Part shown: positions 16,285-24,900 of the stretch, piece after piece
Layout: each line of letters opens with the position of its first letter
Position numbering within the stretch: position 1 is the stretch's first letter
Assembly: GCA_002440885.1 (NCBI GenBank)
Contig: DJVY01000155.1
Span: 1-32,466 of the forward strand
Direction of reading: 5' to 3'
Source of the DNA: Bacteroidales bacterium UBA6244
GTDB lineage: Bacteria; Bacteroidota; Bacteroidia; Bacteroidales; F082
DNA: 32,466 nucleotides
The notes under the pieces: generated by a model
Told to the model about the DNA's origin: nothing
Seen by the model: only the letters and a program-made list of their open reading frames with translations
The model's database searches: none
Made by a program: the position numbers and the translations under genes

Positions 16285-17517
16285 ATGAAATTAAACAGGT
16301 TGTCGATTTATTTGCAACGTCCTGAAAGCAACAGAACCCTCTATGTATTGTTGCTTATAGCCACGCCTTTTTTGTTGCTTCAAAACTATTTACAACCTTT
16401 TATTGGCTCACTTTCCGAACAAAATTTCACTCTTTATCACTTTGATATTCCTTACATCCTACTCGCTGCTTTCATCATTATCCTTTTGATAATGATTGCA
16501 TTCAGGAAGCATATGACCAAAAAGAAACTGTTAGGTTGGGGCATAGTGCTTGTTTTTTTCTGGATTGGACAAAAATCAACAGATTACTACTTCAACCATG
16601 ACTTTTATGAACTTCAGTACAACTGGCATTATTTTGCCTATGCAATTTTCGCCTTTTTAAATTACAGAGTCCTGAAGGCCAGAAAAACCGAGGACGCCCG
16701 CCTCATTTTTAGCACATTTCTATATGCCATGTTGGTTTCAACTTTTGATGAACTGATACAGATACCACTTTCAAATCGAATTTTCGATTTAGGCGATATA
16801 GCAAAAGACCTTTGGGGAACGGTGATCGGACTCTTTATTTTGTTCTTCATTGTCGAAAACGGGAGAATTTTTGCTGACAGTACACCTTGGTCTTCCGCCA
16901 CGCTGAAAGGCTATTTCGACCAGCCCAAATCAGCCTTTTTAATAATAACCCTTTTCGCCTGGGTTTTCATGATCACATCTTCCGTGTTAACCGACTCATC
17001 TTTAGTGGCTCAAGCCATTGTGATTTCGGTTACCGGTGCAGTTGTTCTGCTGCTTATCATACATCTGTTGACAAAGAAATCCAGTCGCAAATGGGTTATT
17101 GGACTACTTTCGGCAATTATCATAACCCAACTGGTTGTTTTTTACACACATCGCCACAAGGGCATTACTTACTGCATGAATAAAATACTTGTGTACAACG
17201 GTATCCCGCTGCCTTACTTCGACGTAATTATATATCCTGACGGCTGGTTCAGACTTGCCGACAAAAAAAGAACATTTTCGCAACGAGATATCCAAACCAT
17301 TAAAACGTTTTCCGATAATATTTTGATTATCGGAACAGGATCAGAATTAAGCACCAACGTAGGATTTCCAAAAGACGAGATATCGCAATTTGTGTTCAAC
17401 ATTAACACCAATATAGGACTTCAGGTAATAACTCTCGATAACGTATCAGCCTGTCAGAAGTTTAATCAGCTGCGGCAGGAAGGAAAAAAACCAACACTTA
17501 TCTTGCATCATGACTGA
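16285..17517 (+). CDS. VanZ-like membrane protein fused to a C-terminal Mth938-like domain
   Basis: 410 aa. Residues about 18-190 are VanZ-like: several helices with the signature spread over 115-183 (HYFAYAIFAFLNY; E156 and Q159 in FDELIQIPL; R165; D171 and D175 in GDIAKDLWG). Two further helices lie at about 217-235 and 243-262 and a last at 268-287. The C-terminal soluble part, about 303-408, matches the Mth938/NDUFAF3 (DUF498) fold: ILIIGTGSEL (346-355), GLQVITLDNVSACQKFNQL (378-396) and EGKKPTLIL. VanZ relatives alter cell-wall or antibiotic responses; Mth938-like domains have no settled function. The fusion is the striking feature. Its stop overlaps the start of the TPR gene by 8 nt, so the two proteins are probably made together. 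Confidence 0.8.
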   Translation: MKLNRLSIYLQRPESNRTLYVLLLIATPFLLLQNYLQPFIGSLSEQNFTLYHFDIPYILLAAFIIILLIMIAFRKHMTKKKLLGWGIVLVFFWIGQKSTDYYFNHDFYELQYNWHYFAYAIFAFLNYRVLKARKTEDARLIFSTFLYAMLVSTFDELIQIPLSNRIFDLGDIAKDLWGTVIGLFILFFIVENGRIFADSTPWSSATLKGYFDQPKSAFLIITLFAWVFMITSSVLTDSSLVAQAIVISVTGAVVLLLIIHLLTKKSSRKWVIGLLSAIIITQLVVFYTHRHKGITYCMNKILVYNGIPLPYFDVIIYPDGWFRLADKKRTFSQRDIQTIKTFSDNILIIGTGSELSTNVGFPKDEISQFVFNINTNIGLQVITLDNVSACQKFNQLRQEGKKPTLILHHD

Positions 17518-18361
17518 ACACAAAAAAAACCCCGACCGTTTTATCACCATCGCCATTTTGACAATATGGACAGGTATGATATTGTTTGGTATCCTCACAC
17601 TGGTATCACCTAACTGGCTTGAAAACTTATCAAACCCGGGCATGAATGCTGAGGCCATTTACATTAAAAACGCCGGTGACATTCAACTAAAAGAAAACCA
17701 TCCTGAAAAAGCGATCTCGCTATACAAATCTGCCATAAAAATAGTACCAGATTATCACGCAGCCATCGCAAATATGGCCATTGCTTTTCAAAAATCCGGT
17801 GACCTTAATAAGGCGATCAGTTCATACAAATACTTACTGGAAAACAACCCGGAACAGCCGGAAATTATCTATTACAATTTGGCTGAAATAGAAGAAAAAA
17901 TAGGAGATTTATCCAAGGCCAAGGCGTATTACAAGCTTGCCGCCGAGTCGTCGCCCTATCCCCAAAATGCCTACCAAAGAGCCGGCAAAATTGCCATGGA
18001 CGAGGGGCTTTACACAGAGGCCATCAGCTTTTTCAAGAAATCATTGGCACACAAAATGACCCTCGAAAATTCTTACCGTGCCATGCTCATCAAGGAAAAA
18101 AAGGCCAGTGCGCAAGCTGACACCCTTGTCCAATTACCCGATAATTACATTGCATTGTATGATAAAAGTATTTTCAATTACCAGCTGGCTCATGACAATG
18201 AACTCGCTAAAACTTTTAATAATCTAGGAGTTTGTGAAGCTAAAACCGGACAGTATAAGGAAGCCATTGACTATTTAAATCAGGCCTTGGCTATCAATCC
18301 GGCTTTTAAGGATGCTTTAAACAACAAAAAAATTGTTGAAACCATGATAAAAACGCCTTGA
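17510..18361 (+). CDS. Membrane-anchored TPR protein
   Basis: 283 aa. One N-terminal transmembrane helix lies at about 10-31 (FITIAILTIWTGMILFGILT), followed by at least four to five TPR units (AGDIQLKENHPEKAISLYKS; IANMAIAFQKSGDLNKAISS; YNLAEIEEKIGDLSKAKAYY; NNLGVCEAKTGQYKEAIDYL). The repeats probably face the periplasm and bind a partner protein. It overlaps the VanZ-Mth938 gene by 8 nt, a sign of translational coupling and probably of a physical partnership. uvrC follows after 60 nt. Confidence 0.87.
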   Translation: MTEHKKNPDRFITIAILTIWTGMILFGILTLVSPNWLENLSNPGMNAEAIYIKNAGDIQLKENHPEKAISLYKSAIKIVPDYHAAIANMAIAFQKSGDLNKAISSYKYLLENNPEQPEIIYYNLAEIEEKIGDLSKAKAYYKLAAESSPYPQNAYQRAGKIAMDEGLYTEAISFFKKSLAHKMTLENSYRAMLIKEKKASAQADTLVQLPDNYIALYDKSIFNYQLAHDNELAKTFNNLGVCEAKTGQYKEAIDYLNQALAINPAFKDALNNKKIVETMIKTP

Positions 18362-18401
18362 CGGATATACAGAATCAAAACGAAAAACTAATACCATTTT
18401 T

Positions 18402-18409
18402 TACTATTG
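18402..18409 (+). promoter_or_regulatory. Possible -7 promoter element of uvrC
   Basis: TACTATTG, one mismatch from TAnnTTTG, ends 12 nt before the uvrC ATG at 18422. Confidence 0.4.
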
Positions 18410-18421
18410 TAGCTAACAAAC

Positions 18422-20233
18422 ATGCTGATAAAAACCATCATAAGCTCACTTCCCGGAAAACCAGGTGTTTATCAATACTTCGATCAATCAGGTAAAATTA
18501 TTTATGTCGGGAAAGCCAAAAATTTAAAGAAACGGGTTTCGAGTTATTTCACAAAATCGCATCAAAGTGGCAAACTTAAGGTGCTAGTAAAAAAGATTCA
18601 CGACATCAGGTTTGTGGTTACCGATAACGAATATGACGCTTTGTTGCTCGAAAACAACCTGATAAAGAAATACCAGCCACGGTATAATATCATGCTAAAA
18701 GACGACAAAACGTTTCCGTGGCTTTGCATAAAAAAGGAACACTTTCCCCGCCTGATCTCCACCCGCAATGTCATCCACGACGGTTCAGAGTATTTTGGAC
18801 CCTACGCTTCGGGCAGAATGATGAAAACCATCCAGGAAGTTATCAAGCAATTATTTCCGCTGAGAACTTGTTCGCTCAAACTTGATCCAACTGAAATTGA
18901 TAAGAATAAGTACAAAGTTTGCCTTGAATATCACTTAGGAAATTGTAAAGCACCGTGCGTCGGGTTACAAATGGAAGACGAATATGAAGAAACCCTACAA
19001 CAAATCAGAAGCATTATTAAAGGCAATATTGTGACTGTAATAGCCGATTTAAAGCATAAGATGCATGCTTTTGCGCAAGAAATGGAATTCGAGAAGGCAC
19101 AAATGGTAAAAGAAAAGATCGAAATCCTAGAAAATTACCGGAGCAAATCAACCGTTGTAAACCCGCACATTCACGATGTGGACGTCATTTCGATAATAGA
19201 CGATGAAAAACGGGCTTATGTAAATTACCTGAAAGTGATAAACGGAGCCATTGTTCAGGCTCACACCATTGAGTTGCAAAAAAAGCTTAATGAATCGGCG
19301 GTGGAGCTGCTTACTTTTTCTCTTTTCGACTTCAGGCAACGCTTTGGCAGTTCATCAAAAGAGGTAATCTTGCCTTTTAAACCGGAAATTGACATTCCGA
19401 ACATCATAGTTACCGTGCCCCAAAGAGGAGACAAGAAGCACTTGCTGGAATTAAGCGAACGCAATGCCAAACAATACCGGATTGACCGCAAAAAACAACG
19501 TGATCTGATTGACCCTGACAGGCATAAAAACCGGATATTGAACCAAATACAAAAAGACCTGCACTTACCAGAGCTGCCGGTGCAAATCGAATGTTTCGAC
19601 AACTCAAATTTTCAAGGAGATTACCCGGTTGCAGCGATGGTACAGTTTATCAAAGCACAACCAAATAAACAAGGATACCGACATTTCAACATAAAAACCG
19701 TGGAAGGCCCGAACGACTTTGCCTCAATGGAAGAGATCATCAACCGCAGATATAGTCGACTGCTGAAAGAGGAAAAGCCCCTCCCCCAACTCATCGTTGT
19801 CGACGGTGGCAAAGGGCAGCTAAGCTCGGCTGTTAAAGCCCTCAACGAAATTGGATTGTATGGTCGCATTGCTATAATCGGTATTGCCAAGCGTCTCGAA
19901 GAAATTTACTTCCCGAATGACCCCATACCGCTTTATTTGGATAAGACATCCGAAACATTGAAGGTAATACAACACCTTAGGGATGAAGCACACCGCTTCG
20001 GCATCACCCATCACCGAAAGAAATTTGAAAAAGGCACGATAAAATCAGAATTGACAGAGATAGCAGGCATCGGTAAAAGCACCACACAGAAGTTGTTGTG
20101 GAAGTTTAAGTCAGTAAAACATATCAAAGAAGCTTCCCCTGAGGAGTTAGCAAAGACTGTAGGCAAGAGCAAGGCTGATATTGTTTGGAATTATTTCCAC
20201 AACATATTTGATAGCTCAAGCGAGCTTTCTTAA
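18422..20233 (+). CDS. uvrC: Excinuclease ABC subunit C
   Basis: 603 aa, full length. It cuts the damaged strand on both sides of a lesion during nucleotide excision repair with UvrA and UvrB. Domains in order: GIY-YIG nuclease at about 12-91 (GVYQYF, IIYVGKAKNLKKR, E77 of LLLEN) for the 3' cut; a Cys cluster C150, C167, C175, C179 with the spacing of the UvrC 4Fe-4S ligands; the UVR/UvrB-binding motif near 208-240 (MEFEKAQMVKEKI); the RNase H-like nuclease (ECFDNSNFQG, VVDGGKGQLSS) for the 5' cut; and a C-terminal helix-hairpin-helix pair from about 544 (LTEIAGIGKSTTQKLLWKF). Its TAA stop is the first base-paired neighbour of the A-run of the convergent terminator. Confidence 0.98.
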   Translation: MLIKTIISSLPGKPGVYQYFDQSGKIIYVGKAKNLKKRVSSYFTKSHQSGKLKVLVKKIHDIRFVVTDNEYDALLLENNLIKKYQPRYNIMLKDDKTFPWLCIKKEHFPRLISTRNVIHDGSEYFGPYASGRMMKTIQEVIKQLFPLRTCSLKLDPTEIDKNKYKVCLEYHLGNCKAPCVGLQMEDEYEETLQQIRSIIKGNIVTVIADLKHKMHAFAQEMEFEKAQMVKEKIEILENYRSKSTVVNPHIHDVDVISIIDDEKRAYVNYLKVINGAIVQAHTIELQKKLNESAVELLTFSLFDFRQRFGSSSKEVILPFKPEIDIPNIIVTVPQRGDKKHLLELSERNAKQYRIDRKKQRDLIDPDRHKNRILNQIQKDLHLPELPVQIECFDNSNFQGDYPVAAMVQFIKAQPNKQGYRHFNIKTVEGPNDFASMEEIINRRYSRLLKEEKPLPQLIVVDGGKGQLSSAVKALNEIGLYGRIAIIGIAKRLEEIYFPNDPIPLYLDKTSETLKVIQHLRDEAHRFGITHHRKKFEKGTIKSELTEIAGIGKSTTQKLLWKFKSVKHIKEASPEELAKTVGKSKADIVWNYFHNIFDSSSELS

Positions 20234-20261
20234 AAAAAAAGGCTGCCCTTGTGAGACAGCC
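20232..20261 (-). terminator. Intrinsic terminator of the tonB operon, shared with convergent uvrC
   Basis: On the minus strand GGCTG (20261-20257) pairs with CAGCC (20245-20241) across an 11-nt loop and is followed by nine T residues (20240-20232). The A-run on the plus strand overlaps the uvrC stop codon. On the plus strand the same hairpin has only a weak T-rich tail, so it is clearly a terminator for tonB and at most partly bidirectional. Confidence 0.75.
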
Positions 20262-20283
20262 CTAAATTCTTATTATACCTTCC

Positions 20284-20961
20284 TTATTGCAGAGTAAATT
20301 TAACAGGCAGGTTATACGAAACGCGCACCGGTTTTCCACGCTGCATACCGGGTTTCCATTTCGGCATCGCTTCAACAACCCTTACGGCTTCTTCGTCGCA
20401 ACCTCCACCGATACCGCGGAGCACTTTTACTTTCGAAATACGGCCATCTGTTTCAACCACGAAGTTGATAAACACCCTACCCTGAATACCACTTTCTTTG
20501 GCTAACGGAGGGTACTTAATGTTGTTACCAAGATAACTCATCAGCTTAGCCATACCACCCGGAAACTCAGGCATTGATTCAACAACGGTGAAGATTTCGG
20601 CTTCAACGATTTCTTCTTCTTCGATATCTTGTGGAATGTATTCTTCCATTTCAGTTTCAGCATCCGCTTCCACGTCAATCTCGATATCATCTTCCACTTC
20701 CACATCATCTTCAACAATGGTAATTTTTGTCACCTGTTTTGGTGGTGGTGGTGGTGGTGGTTTTACCTTTTGTTCGGTGATAGGGATAATTTCTTCCGGT
20801 GTATCGTCCACCATCCTTTGAGCGATATCCACCGTAATTTTGTCGTAGCTCTTATACTCAAAAGCCGCGAAAACAACCAGAAGGGCTATGATAAGCCCTA
20901 TCTGAAAGAACAAAGATTTTTTGTTCTCAAGATCAGCTTTTTCGGTTTTCTTAGTTTCCAT
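20284..20961 (-). CDS. tonB: TonB-family energy transducer
   Basis: 225 aa. Couples inner-membrane proton motive force to outer-membrane transporters. Residues 16-36 are the membrane anchor (LFFQIGLIIALLVVFAAFEY). A run of seven prolines lies at 68-74, then a very acidic linker at 84-122 (EDDVEVEDDIEIDVEADAET). The TonB C-terminal domain lies at about 138-225 (AKLMSYLGNNIKYPPLAKES, GRVFINFVVETDGRISKVKV, PKWKPGMQRGKPV). Such short Bacteroidetes TonB proteins often replace the Lys-Pro/Glu-Pro linker with acidic stretches. It is the last gene of the ruvA-sprA-gcvH-vanZ-tonB run, 51 nt after vanZ. Confidence 0.93.
   Translation of the reverse strand: METKKTEKADLENKKSLFFQIGLIIALLVVFAAFEYKSYDKITVDIAQRMVDDTPEEIIPITEQKVKPPPPPPPKQVTKITIVEDDVEVEDDIEIDVEADAETEMEEYIPQDIEEEEIVEAEIFTVVESMPEFPGGMAKLMSYLGNNIKYPPLAKESGIQGRVFINFVVETDGRISKVKVLRGIGGGCDEEAVRVVEAMPKWKPGMQRGKPVRVSYNLPVKFTLQ
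20741..20761 (+). repeat. (GGT)7 trinucleotide repeat inside tonB
   Basis: Seven perfect GGT units; on the tonB strand they are ACC/CCA-type codons making the poly-proline tract. Slippage by whole units would change only the proline count. Confidence 0.9.
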
Positions 20962-20994
20962 CTCTATAAAAATTTGTTATCAGATTAGAAGCCG

Positions 20995-21002
20995 CTAAAT
21001 TA
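20995..21002 (-). promoter_or_regulatory. Possible internal promoter -7 element of tonB
   Basis: Minus-strand TAATTTAG followed by GCGGC, one mismatch from TAnnTTTG, in the 51-nt gap after vanZ. The same TTTAGCGGC string follows the element at 6017-6024. It could give tonB a transcript of its own. Confidence 0.3.
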
Positions 21003-21012
21003 GCAAATTCTG

Positions 21013-21414
21013 TTATTGGCTTTTATTTTTAGACACAATATTTCGCATATTAACAAAATAATATACCAACCACCCTAAAAAGACACCCACAGCGTCAGCC
21101 AAAAAATCAAACGTGTTGCCATCGCGGCCGTAAAACACGTGACGTTGCAGCAATTCAGTAGTCAGGCCAAACAGAACCGTTGCCGCGGTTGCCAGTATTA
21201 CAAAGAGATAACGTTGCTTATGTGGGAGATATTGTGGTTTTATCCCAAAAAAAACAAGATAAGCCTGCACTCCAAAAATAAACAGATGCACTGCTTTATC
21301 GGGAGAGAGCCAATCCCAAAAAGACGTTACTTCAGGAAAATAACTTCCCGGAAGTCCGGTCAGGACAAGGATAAGCAAGGCCCAGACCAGTGCAGGCCAC
21401 AATCTCCTGATCAT
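21013..21414 (-). CDS. VanZ-family membrane protein
   Basis: 133 aa, four hydrophobic helices. VanZ signature: DKAVHLFIFGVQAYL (about 39-53), then GLTTELLQRHVFYGRDGNTF with DFLADAVGVFLGW (about 83-116), that is the conserved E, Q, R, D, D and G. In enterococci VanZ gives low-level teicoplanin resistance; the role of the short Bacteroidetes version beside gcvH is unknown. It begins 9 nt after gcvH, so the two are co-transcribed. A second, larger VanZ-like protein is encoded at 16285-17517. Confidence 0.88.
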   Translation of the reverse strand: MIRRLWPALVWALLILVLTGLPGSYFPEVTSFWDWLSPDKAVHLFIFGVQAYLVFFGIKPQYLPHKQRYLFVILATAATVLFGLTTELLQRHVFYGRDGNTFDFLADAVGVFLGWLVYYFVNMRNIVSKNKSQ

Positions 21415-21423
21415 AAAACGGGT

Positions 21424-21813
21424 TTACTCCTCAACGTTTGCTTTGTAAGCAGTGGCATCGAGCAGTTCGTCTAATTCGGCTTTGTTGCTTACCGAGATCT
21501 TAACAATCCAACCTTTACCATACGGGTCTTTGTTAATAATTTCAGGCTCCCCGTCAAGAAGTTCGTTTAGTTCAAGAACTGTTCCACTCACAGGCATAAA
21601 CATGTCAGAAACGGTTTTTACAGCTTCAATTGTACCGAAAGCGTCCCCTTTTCCGAGTTCTTCGTCAACGGTTTCCACTTCCACAAATACGATATCACCT
21701 AGTTCTTTTTGAGCAAAATCAGTTACTCCGATAAAGGCTACATCACCTTCTAATCTTAACCATTCATGGTCTTCGGTGTACAATAAATTTTCAGGAATAT
21801 TCATATCAAACAT
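21424..21813 (-). CDS. gcvH: Glycine cleavage system H protein
   Basis: 129 aa. Lipoyl carrier that shuttles the aminomethyl group between the P and T proteins. The lipoylated lysine is K66 in GTIEAVKTVSD; TEDHEW (13-18) is also conserved. Met4 (start 21804, MNIPENL) is an alternative start closer to other H proteins, but the promoter element at 21831-21838 lies exactly 17 nt from the ATG at 21813. The P and T genes are not in the window. It stands between sprA and vanZ, a linkage I recall from other Bacteroidetes; a second role of H protein as lipoyl donor is possible. Confidence 0.96.
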   Translation of the reverse strand: MFDMNIPENLLYTEDHEWLRLEGDVAFIGVTDFAQKELGDIVFVEVETVDEELGKGDAFGTIEAVKTVSDMFMPVSGTVLELNELLDGEPEIINKDPYGKGWIVKISVSNKAELDELLDATAYKANVEE

Positions 21814-21830
21814 TATTAAAATTGGTGCGT

Positions 21831-21838
21831 CAAATTTA
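21831..21838 (-). promoter_or_regulatory. -7 promoter element of gcvH-vanZ-tonB
   Basis: Minus-strand TAAATTTG is an exact TAnnTTTG match, ending 17 nt before the gcvH ATG. It shows that gcvH can be transcribed independently of sprA. Confidence 0.6.
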
Positions 21839-21879
21839 GCGTAATTCTGTCATTGTAAGCACGAGTTATCCTAATTTAT

Positions 21880-21923
21880 ACTGCTTCTTACTGATTTTGC
21901 AAAAACACCATGTTAGAAGCAGT
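21880..21923. repeat. Inverted repeat (first of two hairpins) upstream of gcvH
   Basis: Arms ACTGCTTCT (21880-21888) and AGAAGCAGT (21915-21923), 9 bp perfect, with a 26-nt loop that contains the palindrome TTTTGCAAAA (21895-21904). Confidence 0.7.
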
Positions 21924-21925
21924 TA

Positions 21926-21978
21926 ATACCGAGAGGATTAGGTTTTTCAGTTTTTGCAAACCTAATCCGATTCGGTAT
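21926..21978. repeat. Long inverted repeat (second hairpin) after sprA
   Basis: Outer arms ATACCGA (21926-21932) and TCGGTAT (21972-21978); inner arms GGATTAGGTTT (21935-21945) and AAACCTAATCC (21958-21968); small GA/GAT internal loop; 12-nt apical loop. That is 18 base pairs in all. It starts 17 nt past the sprA stop. It has no T-run, so it is not a standard terminator, though it could protect the sprA mRNA 3' end or stop polymerase by another route. Confidence 0.8.
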
Positions 21979-21995
21979 AGTTACAAAATAAATGA

Positions 21996-24900
21996 CTATT
22001 GAGCCAGGTTAAACCGCAGACTAAATCCTCCACTTGTAGTGGAATTAGGCATTTGCGACGATACGTAAGGGTTGCTGCTGGTCCAGTTGTAATAGAGACG
22101 TAGCTGCACACTCTGGCTGAGCATATAATCGCCTGAGAAGTTCAGCGTGTATTGACGTGCTCCGGCAGAAATCTGGTTGTTCTCTTCATCAATACGCCTC
22201 AGGGTGGTTTTGTTGTCGCGGATACCGAAGTCCATCTTTAGATTTAAGTCGCTGCGATAGCTTTTTGCAGGAGCGCTACCACTGAGTGAGCCAATAGAGA
22301 ACTTGAGGTTTTTCACCCGATAGCCTAAGCCCACAACCACTTCATTACCGGTCATTTCGGTAAGCTGGTTGTTAACAAAACTCAGATCCAGTTTCCGCGA
22401 TTTTTTGAACTCCACTTTGGCCGATAGGCTGTTGTGCATGGTAACGTCAACGCCAATAAGCGGGCTGAACTGCTCCGAAATGGAGACAATCCCGATATCG
22501 TATTCGGTAACATAATTACTTGAGTTTTCGAAGCGGCGACCGGGGTTTGTGGGGTCGAAGTTAACGTTGGTCGTCCACGACGACAAGCTAAGCATGCTAC
22601 GGTAACCGTGTGTAATGTTCACGCTGCGGAAAAGTTTCCCTACGGCTTTGATCTTGGTGAGACCATTAAAAGTAACACGCCAGTTGGGCACAGGGAAACT
22701 TGGGAATGGCGTGCTGATATTCAGTTTTCCGGCATCTTTTCCGGCATACGCAGCTAAAAATGAATAATACAAAACAGGTTGAGAATTAGAACCATAACCT
22801 CTGGGGAATTCCTGGTTCGCCAGCGTATCGTAAACATATTCCTGTGTTTTCATCCACTCTGTATTGTTACGTGCCAGTCGCTCGGCCACCCCTTGTCGGT
22901 TTTCAAGGAAACTTTGAAATACTGCTGAATTTTCCTCTCCGTTAGAAGCATTAAAAGAGGTTTTAATGGCCATGTAGGAGATGTTGAAGTTTCCTCTGTT
23001 CACAGGTGTGTACTCCTGAAAATTGTTCAGCAGGGTATCGTACCTGTAGTACGATTGGAAGTTTTCTGCATATATCCTGTCGCCATCGATATCAATGCGG
23101 ATAGCACCAAACAAGTCGGCATTAACCTTATACGACAGCGATTCGGTAGCTTTAGTCATATAAGGGTTGTTTAACGCCGGGTCGGTGGTGAGCCACCCAT
23201 TGGCAGCTGCATCCTGACGAATGTCGCGCTGATCGCCGAATACAAACCCGAAAGTTGGAGCAGAAGTGGTCATATTCATACCTAACAAATCAGGTTCAGG
23301 GATAAAACCGGGAAGCAACATCCCATTGGCCTGGCTGTAGGTAATGGTCGCTTTTTTAATAGAGGTAAGTATCTTGAGGAAACTGTCTCCCACTATTTTA
23401 CCATAATTAACTTTTGGTTTGGTGGTATCGGCTTCAGGTTCCTGAGGCTGACCTCCAGCGCCACGCATACGGTTTGCCGGGCTCGGACCACCACGTCGTG
23501 TGGCCGCCTGGTTAAGGTTTTTGAGATAAGGGACTTTATTGTAAAGGGTCTGTAAGTCGATATTGCCATTGAGTTGTTTCTGGTTCGAGTTTTCGATGGA
23601 GTTACCAAACCGGTCGCGAATGGAAAATGCCGAACCCGCCCAATTGTATAGCGCCTGATAACTTACCGCCACAGATACCCAGTCAATAACCGGAATTTTT
23701 TTCAAAGGCAGGTTGTACGTCACTTTAAACGACTGGTTGTACCGTTGCATCGTTCCCAACGAGGTAATGTCATTCCACACCTCGCGCTTGTATTCTTCCC
23801 ATTCTTCAGTATTTTTATCAGGATAAATGGTAGGTTCTTTGATATAGGCATTCGCTCCGGCATTAAATTCCACGCTAAGTGATCTGGAAAAATCATACTT
23901 CAGGTCATAAATTCTGTTCCAGTTCCATTGCCTGTCGATGGTAGGTTTGATGATAATGTCGCCCAAACTTTTGTCGCGGTAAAGCACTTTTCGTATGTTC
24001 CTATCCATATCGGTTCTAAAGCTCAACACCTTCGGAACGATATAAAAATTGAAGTCTTTAATTAGCTGCAAGTGTTTCGAGCTTGTAAAAGCCTTTACTT
24101 TCTCGAAAGGCTTATAATTTTTAGGTTTAGGGTTAAAGTTGTACCCAAATCCTCCACGATACTGGTCCTGGTTGTCATATTCAAAATCGATATTCCGGTG
24201 TCTGAACTTAGAATACGCAAAGGAGACATCAAAGTTTTCAATATCGTAAATTTGTGGGTTTTTCTTGGTGTCGGTACGGTCTTTCCGTACGTTCATAAAG
24301 TTAATGTTTTGATTCACCGTATGATCTACTACCAATGCCTTAAGTGAATCCCGCTCAGCTTTGTTGTCGTAAGTATTTAAATCATCCTTCAATTTTATGT
24401 CAGGATCAATGGGGTTATACTCCGGGGTAATGGTCTGCACGGCATAATCGTAATGCATCGGCACCCTCAAACCGGCTTTTTCTCCGGCAAATTTCCCCAG
24501 ATCGAGATCTGTTGACACCATGAAATTGGTGGTGGCCTCAAGAGGTATCTGGCTAATTTTCTTTTCGAGACTGGCAAACCCTGCCGAGCTATGCGACCCT
24601 GAAACAATAACACGACCTAAATCAGCCAGATTTGCTTCCACTCTGGCGGTGGCTGCCCAACCGTTGTGGTCGTTAAAATCGGTAAGCCGCAACTCATCGA
24701 ACCATATGATGGCGCTCTCCGGATTTCCATCGTCATCAAGACCCATACGCTGCTTAGGATTCCTTACACCAAGCAGCACACCTTTCACATCACTTATTGA
24801 GGGACTTCCCAACACGGTGACTTTGTTTTTTCCGATATATTCGATATACGGCTTGTGCAGAGCCAGATCAGATCCGGCTTCACGCATGGCAACATTTCGG

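Noticed and set aside
20588..20988. Open frames on the plus strand with Gly or Trp runs
   Set aside because: They are shadows of tonB; the homopolymers come from the (GGT)7 repeat.
21926..21978. Calling the long hairpin a standard Rho-independent terminator of sprA
   Set aside because: No T-run follows it on the minus strand.
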